DNA of 54,267 bases from Desulfobacterales bacterium (GTDB taxonomy: Bacteria; Desulfobacterota; Desulfobacteria; Desulfobacterales; C00003060), in contig JAUWXF010000007.1 of the NCBI GenBank assembly GCA_030616475.1, positions 1-54,267 of the forward strand, given 5' to 3'. A program made the translations under genes and the position numbers. Shown in pieces: positions 48,927 to 54,267 of the stretch (position 1 is the first letter of the stretch; every line of letters begins with the position of its first letter). A model generated the notes under the pieces. The model worked only from the letters and a program-made list of their open reading frames with translations. It was not told the origin of the DNA and searched no databases.

Positions 48927-49973
48927 CTACCTGCTCATGACCCTGAGAGTCTTGTTTTCCAATGGAAGGCCAACAACTCTGCCTTCATTTTGATGGGACT
49001 CGTGTATTGCAAGGGCTATTTCAAGGGCGGCCATACCGTCAGACGGACCGCTTATGTTCTCTGCCTTTCCTTCCATACACGCTACAAGGTGCTCGACAGC
49101 CTCAATCCACAAGTTATTCTCCTTCAAGTCCGTCTCCTTCCTGTACAGTTCAACAAGCCCTGTCTCTGTCCTGCTTTCTTCCGCGAGACATAGCTCAAAG
49201 AGCCAGTTACCTATCCTTATCCTGCCGTTAGTACCCATTATGTCAAATTCGAATATGAAGTATCCCTTGCTATCAGCGTGCACCGTAGCGTATACGCCAC
49301 TGTCAAAACAGATTAGCGCATAGCCCCCGGTATCCTGAGAAATAAGATTCTTTGTGGAGTCAAATGCCTCCAAACTCCCTTGAACCCAGCTTGCATCTCC
49401 GAAAAGGAATCTCAGGACATCAAAGGCATGCGTGCCCGTATGGATCATGTTACCGCTAAAATGGGTCACTACCGAGACGGGCTCTCCAATTACGCCGTCT
49501 GATATCAATTCCCTGGCAAGCTTGTAGGCTGAACTCCAGCGCCTCATATGAGATATGATAAGTATCGCCCCGTGATCTTCAGACAACCTCACCATCTCGT
49601 CAGCTTCAGACAAAGATGTTGCAAATGCCTTTTCACACCATATCCCCTTTACCCCCGCATGTATGGCGTCTGATACCATATTGAAACGCTGTGGTGCATA
49701 GGCACATATGCTTATGATATCAGGAGACTCCTTTTCTAGCATTTCACGATAGTCAAGATAGACATTGTCGATCCTATACTCTTTGGAAAAGTCATGAATT
49801 CTATCAGCCCTTATATCAGCGGCTGCCACGATCTCTGTTCTATCAACAGCCTGATAAGCCCCTGCATGCGTACACGGCTTATTCGGAATAAGAGGGTCCT
49901 TATCCAGCAACCACGCCACCCTTCCACAGCCTATTATTGCAGCTTTATATGTTTTGTCAGTCATCGTACTCAC
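48927..49973 (-). CDS. Gfo/Idh/MocA-family oxidoreductase
   Basis: KAAIIGCGRVAWLLDKD, EIVAAADIRADRIHDFSKEYRIDNVYLDYREML, GVKGIWCEKAFATSLSEADEM. Confidence 0.88.
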   Translation of the reverse strand: MSTMTDKTYKAAIIGCGRVAWLLDKDPLIPNKPCTHAGAYQAVDRTEIVAAADIRADRIHDFSKEYRIDNVYLDYREMLEKESPDIISICAYAPQRFNMVSDAIHAGVKGIWCEKAFATSLSEADEMVRLSEDHGAILIISHMRRWSSAYKLARELISDGVIGEPVSVVTHFSGNMIHTGTHAFDVLRFLFGDASWVQGSLEAFDSTKNLISQDTGGYALICFDSGVYATVHADSKGYFIFEFDIMGTNGRIRIGNWLFELCLAEESRTETGLVELYRKETDLKENNLWIEAVEHLVACMEGKAENISGPSDGMAALEIALAIHESHQNEGRVVGLPLENKTLRVMSR

Positions 49974-51147
49974 GCAATATCCCGCAGACCTTTTCTACTA
50001 CCCGTTCCATATCACTTGTCTTCATTGCCGGATAGAGAGGGAGGGTAATCGCCCTGGCAAAATATTCCTCTGAATGAGGACAGATCCCTTTTTCATATCC
50101 CAGTCCCTGGTAATACGGCTGCAAGTAGACAGGTATATAATGAACATTGACTCCTATCCCATTTTCCCTGAGCTTTCTAAATACCGAGTCCCTGTTTCCC
50201 CTTTTGAGTTGAATGACATACAAATGCCAGGCATGTTCTTCATTGTCACCAGGAGGAAGGGTTATATGATCCTCAAGACCTTTGAATGCCTGGTTGTAGT
50301 AATTCGCAATTTCTCTCCTTTTTCGTATGAACATGTCTATTTTCTTCAACTGGCTCATACCGAGTGCGGACTGAAGGTCTGTCATTCGGTAATTGAATCC
50401 CAGATCAAGCATCTCGTAATAAAAGGGCATGGAGCATGGAGCATGGAGCATGGGGTTCTGAATTTTTCCATTTATCCTCGCAAATTTTGACTGGTCGCGG
50501 GTGATACCATGGTTGCGAAACAAGCGCATTCGCTCAGCCAATTCGGCATCATCTGTGGTTATCATTCCCCCTTCACCGGTTGTGATGTGTTTTACCGGAT
50601 GAAAGCTGAAGACAGTGAGGTCCGCCAGCGTGCCCACTCTTTTTCCCTTATATTCGGCCCCAAGGGCATGGCAGGCATCTGCAATCAGGATCAGACCATG
50701 CTTTCTAGCAATGGCCTGAAGTGAATCATAGTCGCAGGGCTGTCCGGCATAATCTACTGCTACGATTGCTTTGGTTCGGGGTGTGATTTTTGCCTCTACC
50801 TCATTGGGGTCAACAAGCAGAGTATCCGGCTCAACGTCTGCAAAGACAGGTGTTCCTTCCTGAAAAACCACGCTATTCGCTGTAGCCACAAATGTCATGG
50901 GCGGCACAATGACTTCATCCCCTGGACCAATGCCTGCGGCATACATGGCTGCATGCAGGGCTGCGGTGCCGCTGGTTACGGCCACGGCGAATTTGGCCCC
51001 CACATAACCGGCAAAAGCCTGTTCAAATTCTCTCACCTTGGGACCCTGGGTAAGCCAGTCTGACCGAAGGACCTCAACGACCGCCTGGATGTCGTCCTCA
51101 TCAATCCATTGACGAGCGTAAGGAATATACGATTGTTCACAGTTCAC
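49957..51147 (-). CDS. pseC: PseC-like aminotransferase (DegT/DnrJ/EryC1); ORF open to 51285, likely GTG start near 51147
   Basis: YIPYARQWIDEDDIQAVVEVLRSDWLTQGPKVREFEQAFAGYVGAKFAVAVTSGTAALH; FSFHPVKHITTGEGG; LGFNYRMTDLQSALG. Confidence 0.88.
   Translation of the reverse strand: MNCEQSYIPYARQWIDEDDIQAVVEVLRSDWLTQGPKVREFEQAFAGYVGAKFAVAVTSGTAALHAAMYAAGIGPGDEVIVPPMTFVATANSVVFQEGTPVFADVEPDTLLVDPNEVEAKITPRTKAIVAVDYAGQPCDYDSLQAIARKHGLILIADACHALGAEYKGKRVGTLADLTVFSFHPVKHITTGEGGMITTDDAELAERMRLFRNHGITRDQSKFARINGKIQNPMLHAPCSMPFYYEMLDLGFNYRMTDLQSALGMSQLKKIDMFIRKRREIANYYNQAFKGLEDHITLPPGDNEEHAWHLYVIQLKRGNRDSVFRKLRENGIGVNVHYIPVYLQPYYQGLGYEKGICPHSEEYFARAITLPLYPAMKTSDMERVVEKVCGILREYDD
50427..50454. repeat. 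Heptanucleotide array (gcatgga)3+gcatggg inside pseC
   Basis: gcatggagcatggagcatggagcatggg. Confidence 0.9.
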
Positions 51148-51476
51148 TGTTTTCCGTTTTTGTCCCTTCTTCACCACAGAGGCACGGAGGACAAAGAGTT
51201 TATTATCTTTTTTATCCAATCGGGAGACGGCGATTGGATAAAAGATCCCATCCGCCTGCGGCGGAATGTTCTCAAGATCGAACAAGGTCGTTTATGTTCA
51301 TGTAACCGTGACCATAGAAGTAAAAGCGCCTTGTCCGCCTCGGGCGGACTGATGGTTTTGATTTGCCGGTATCTCCCGGCAAATCAAAAAGCCTATATCC
51401 TCTGTGTCCTCTGTGTCTCTGTGGTGAAAATCAATCTCTTTTTTACGTTTCCGCTTGTTTTCTTGTTGATGACCAG

Positions 51477-52829
51477 CTACCGGTCCGCAGCGAGTCGCCC
51501 TCCGCTTTCCGGTATACCCTCCTCAGAATTAAGCATGTTCAGAATAACCTTTTCATTTAACTTGTGAATGGTCGATAGCAATTTGTAAGCGGAATCCTCT
51601 TCCCACAACGAAGAACTATGTATGATTTCCCTCAAGTCCTCTACCCTCAGCCACTCGTCATTGTTATCGCTGGTATAGACAAAGCCCTCGGGTAACCTTT
51701 CGCAGTCTTTGTAATTCTGTCTTTTCCACCATGAATGGTTGGGCATAATCACATACATGCCGTTGTACATTACTGTATTTCTCCCTTCCTCTTCCGTGAT
51801 CAGAGCCTCGTGGAGCTTTTCCCCCGGTCTGATCCCGATAACCTCAATCTCACATTCAGGCGCTATTGCTTGGGCCAGGTCCATGATCTTCATACTCGGA
51901 ATCTTGGGAACGAAGATTTCTCCTCCCTGCATGTGGCAAAGGGTATTGATAACCAGCTCAACCGCCTGATCGAGCGTTAGCCAGAATCTGGTCATTCGTT
52001 TGTCGGTTATGGTTATCTTACCCGTTTTTTTCTGCTCCTTAAACAGGGGGATAACGCTTCCACGGCTCCCAATAACATTTCCATAGCGCACACAGCTAAA
52101 TCGCGTACCTCTTGGCCCTGAATAAGAATTGCCATGAATAAATATTTTGTCGGCACAAAGCTTTGTGGCACCGTACAGATTGACAGGGCTCACCGCTTTG
52201 TCCGAACTTAGGGCAACTACTTTTTTGGCACCCGTGTCAATGGCTGCATCAATGACATTCCTTGCTCCGTGAATGTTCGTTTTGACTGCCTCGAAAGGGT
52301 TGTATTCGCATGCCGGCACCTGTTTGAGCGCTGCGGCATGGATAACAATATCCACACCTTCCATGGCCCTTTTCAGACGATCAGCGTCTCGCACATCCCC
52401 GATGAAGTAGCGCATGGGTGAATCATCGGCATCCGTGAAGTGCTGACGCATCTCGTGCTGCTTTAATTCATCCCTACTGTATATTCTAATTGCCTTGGGA
52501 TGATATTTTTCCAGCATGATCTTTGTAAAATGTTTGCCAAATGAGCCTGTCCCCCCGGTTAATAGAATAGACTGCTTTTCCCAGTTTATCTTTCCGATGT
52601 CCGCATTTCCCTTTCTGAGAATATTCCTGGCTTCAGCGATGGTTCTGTTTTTTCGGTAAAGTATGTTCTTGATTTGTCTTAGTTTATCAATGTCTTCATT
52701 AGAATATCTCCGTTGCCCGCCATTGGTCCGTTTGGGCCTTACCAGGTCAGAAAACTCCGTTTCCCAATACCGGATCGTCGATTTAGGCACCTGTAATTTT
52801 TCGCTTACTTCTTGGATTCTGTATTTCAT
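51477..52829 (-). CDS. pseB: MerR-type HTH fused to PseB-like UDP-GlcNAc 4,6-dehydratase (ATG 52829)
   Basis: MKYRIQEVSEKLQVPKSTIRYWETEFSDLVRPKRTNGGQRRYSNEDIDKLRQIK then KQSILLTGGTGSFGKHFTKIMLEKYHPKAIRIYSRDELKQHEMRQHF. Confidence 0.88.
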   Translation of the reverse strand: MKYRIQEVSEKLQVPKSTIRYWETEFSDLVRPKRTNGGQRRYSNEDIDKLRQIKNILYRKNRTIAEARNILRKGNADIGKINWEKQSILLTGGTGSFGKHFTKIMLEKYHPKAIRIYSRDELKQHEMRQHFTDADDSPMRYFIGDVRDADRLKRAMEGVDIVIHAAALKQVPACEYNPFEAVKTNIHGARNVIDAAIDTGAKKVVALSSDKAVSPVNLYGATKLCADKIFIHGNSYSGPRGTRFSCVRYGNVIGSRGSVIPLFKEQKKTGKITITDKRMTRFWLTLDQAVELVINTLCHMQGGEIFVPKIPSMKIMDLAQAIAPECEIEVIGIRPGEKLHEALITEEEGRNTVMYNGMYVIMPNHSWWKRQNYKDCERLPEGFVYTSDNNDEWLRVEDLREIIHSSSLWEEDSAYKLLSTIHKLNEKVILNMLNSEEGIPESGGRLAADR

Positions 52830-52869
52830 TTCGTTTCGCTCCCCATTTTCCATTTTCCGTTGACCGTTG

Positions 52870-52911
52870 CCTGCCCGCCATCGCTCTCGCTCAGGCGAGG
52901 CGGGGGGGGGG
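52870..52911 (-). mobile_element. Short derivative of the 66-bp element with G-run, upstream of pseB
   Basis: CCTGCCCGCCATCGCTCTCGCTCAGGCGAGGCGGGGGGGGG between ccgttg repeats. Confidence 0.65.
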
Positions 52912-53339
52912 TCCGTTGTCTGTCGGTGAACGGAAAACATTCTCGTTGTTATTTCCTTTTTCGGCTAAGAATTGACAAAACTTTAATTTAACTTTTAGGT
53001 TCACTTTAAGGCCTGCAACCCTTATGCCATGATTATTGATGCCTGTTTTCGCTGGAAAACCACTTGGTTAAGATGGGCAATACCTGGTGGGCAGAAATGA
53101 TGGCAGGCAAATCCTGCCTGGCCCCGGGCAGAAAAGTCAATCTTGTGACGTTAGAAGTTGAAGAATTTGCCGGTCACATAGCATAGCGCAGAGTGCAGAG
53201 GGCAGAGTGGATAGCGTAGAAGGAAGAATCATAGGGTCATTGGGTCCATTGGAATGTGAAATTGATTCGATCCCTCTTGCTTTTTGGGTTTTGAGATGGT
53301 AAATTGATACCTGAACGAAGCTGCCAAGGAGGTTAATTT

Positions 53340-53771
53340 ATGAAATATTTTCTTATTAGTGCTATCTTGTTTTTGTTAGTATTTGCCGGTGCCCCCACAT
53401 TTGCAGAAGGTGGATTTACCCGGAAGGACAGAGAGCTTCTCATTGAACTTAAAGTAAAAATGGTAGAAATTGATAAAAGGTTTGATCAGGTTGATAAAAG
53501 AATCGTCGAGCTTCGTGAAGATATGAATAACAGGTTTGAGGATATGTTCAATTTTTTCTATATCCTTTCAGCTATATTCACGGCTTTAATCGTCGTGGTT
53601 ATCGGGTTTGGTTACTGGGACAGGAGGACCATGATTCGGGAAGCAAGGCGAGAGGCCATTGAATTCATGGAAAAAGAGGGAATCTTGAGGAGATTAATGG
53701 ATGCTTTAAAGGAACTTGCCAAGGATGACCATAAAATGGCTGAGGCTTTTAGAAAATATAACCTGTTATAA
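53340..53771 (+). CDS. Signal-peptide coiled-coil membrane protein of unknown function
   Basis: Signal LISAILFLLVFAGAPTFA, coiled coil KMVEIDKRFDQVDKRIVEL, TM helix FYILSAIFTALIVVVIGFGYW; SD aaggagg. Confidence 0.55.
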   Translation: MKYFLISAILFLLVFAGAPTFAEGGFTRKDRELLIELKVKMVEIDKRFDQVDKRIVELREDMNNRFEDMFNFFYILSAIFTALIVVVIGFGYWDRRTMIREARREAIEFMEKEGILRRLMDALKELAKDDHKMAEAFRKYNLL

Positions 53772-53823
53772 AATCGCTTCGCGATTTTATCGGACTCGTC
53801 GGACTCGGGGTCAAATCTTTCCG

Positions 53824-54162
53824 CTATGCCCAGCTGTCAAAGAGGATACCCATCATTTCATCAATCTTTGCCATCAGGTCTAAAACCTGTTGGGGCGGAA
53901 CCTCACGGATCACTTCGCCCGTCTCCTTGTCGAGCACTATCACCTTGATGCGGCCAGTCGGTTCATGAACCGAGAACTCGAGTCCGATGCCCCGGACCTG
54001 GAAGTGCTCCTGTGCAATTTCCAACACCTGTTGAAGGAGCTTGTGGTCTGGTTTCTCCTCTTCTTTTTTCTTGGAAGATGGTTCCGCAGCTTTTGGCTTC
54101 GCTTCAACAAGAGGCTGAATGGCCACCTGGAGCCTTTGTCCAGAAACCGATTCAATTAACAT
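53824..54162 (-). CDS. flaG: FlaG family flagellar protein
   Basis: GLEFSVHEPTGRIKVIVLDKETGEVIREVPPQQVLDLMAKIDEMMGILFD. Confidence 0.88.
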   Translation of the reverse strand: MLIESVSGQRLQVAIQPLVEAKPKAAEPSSKKKEEEKPDHKLLQQVLEIAQEHFQVRGIGLEFSVHEPTGRIKVIVLDKETGEVIREVPPQQVLDLMAKIDEMMGILFDSWA

Positions 54163-54267
54163 GGTATTATCCCACCGCCTTTTTTAACGTCCTGAAATTT
54201 CTATCCGCCTGCGCCTGTCCGCCTCTGGCGGAGCGTAAGATCATAAGTCTCTTATTCTCCTGCCTGC

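Noticed and set aside
51148-51285. N-terminal extension of the PseC ORF
   Set aside because: Derived from intergenic repeats (CACAGAGG, gttcaca heptamers); real start likely the GTG near 51147.
52830-52940. N-terminal extension [37 protein letters not shown] of MerR-PseB
   Set aside because: Encoded by the short repeat element and heptamers; MKYRIQEV at 52829 is the natural MerR start.

Overview
Window from a probable Desulfobacterota-type (sulfate-reducer-like) bacterium; taxonomy is inferred from gene content only. It has four parts. (1) ~0-10.3 kb: an electron-transfer/formate block with a DUF362 protein, a NapH-like polyferredoxin, a truncated ArsR, a selenocysteine formate dehydrogenase (in-frame TGA at 4492-4494) with its Fe-S subunit, FdhE, and a moaA pseudogene with an internal deletion. 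The block lies between two near-identical >=127-bp direct repeats. (2) 10.4-13.2 kb: QueD-like protein, REC-PAS-HK-REC hybrid sensor kinase and small proteins. (3) 13.6-33.0 kb: flagellar cluster (FliK-like, FlhB-C-like, flgF, flgG, flgA, flgH, flgI, flgJ, flgN, flgK, flgL, csrA, fliW, fliC, fliD, fliS) followed by two toxin-antitoxin-like pairs. (4) 35.6-52.9 kb, minus strand: an atypical nonulosonate/flagellar glycosylation cluster. It encodes a MerR-PseB fusion, PseC, Gfo/Idh/MocA and AKR oxidoreductases, a GSAM-like aminotransferase, a cytidylyltransferase/ATP-grasp fusion, PseG-like, an MLE-type enolase-superfamily enzyme, a tandem flavodoxin/Fe-S protein, an Asp-box propeller, a SAF-less NeuB and a Maf/DUF115-TPR protein. 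FlaG closes the window. The intergenic DNA is dense with short repeats: 66-bp inverted-repeat elements with conserved ends and variable cores (one with an empty-site comparison), MITE-like elements with 6-bp target duplications, degenerate heptanucleotide arrays (two inserted in frame in genes), GTGCCTAAA/GTGAGCTAAA arrays and 3-nt-loop palindromes at stop codons and ribosome-binding sites. A tandemly duplicated, exact-consensus sigma70 promoter with an embedded palindrome precedes the formate dehydrogenase operon. No database or folding computation was run.
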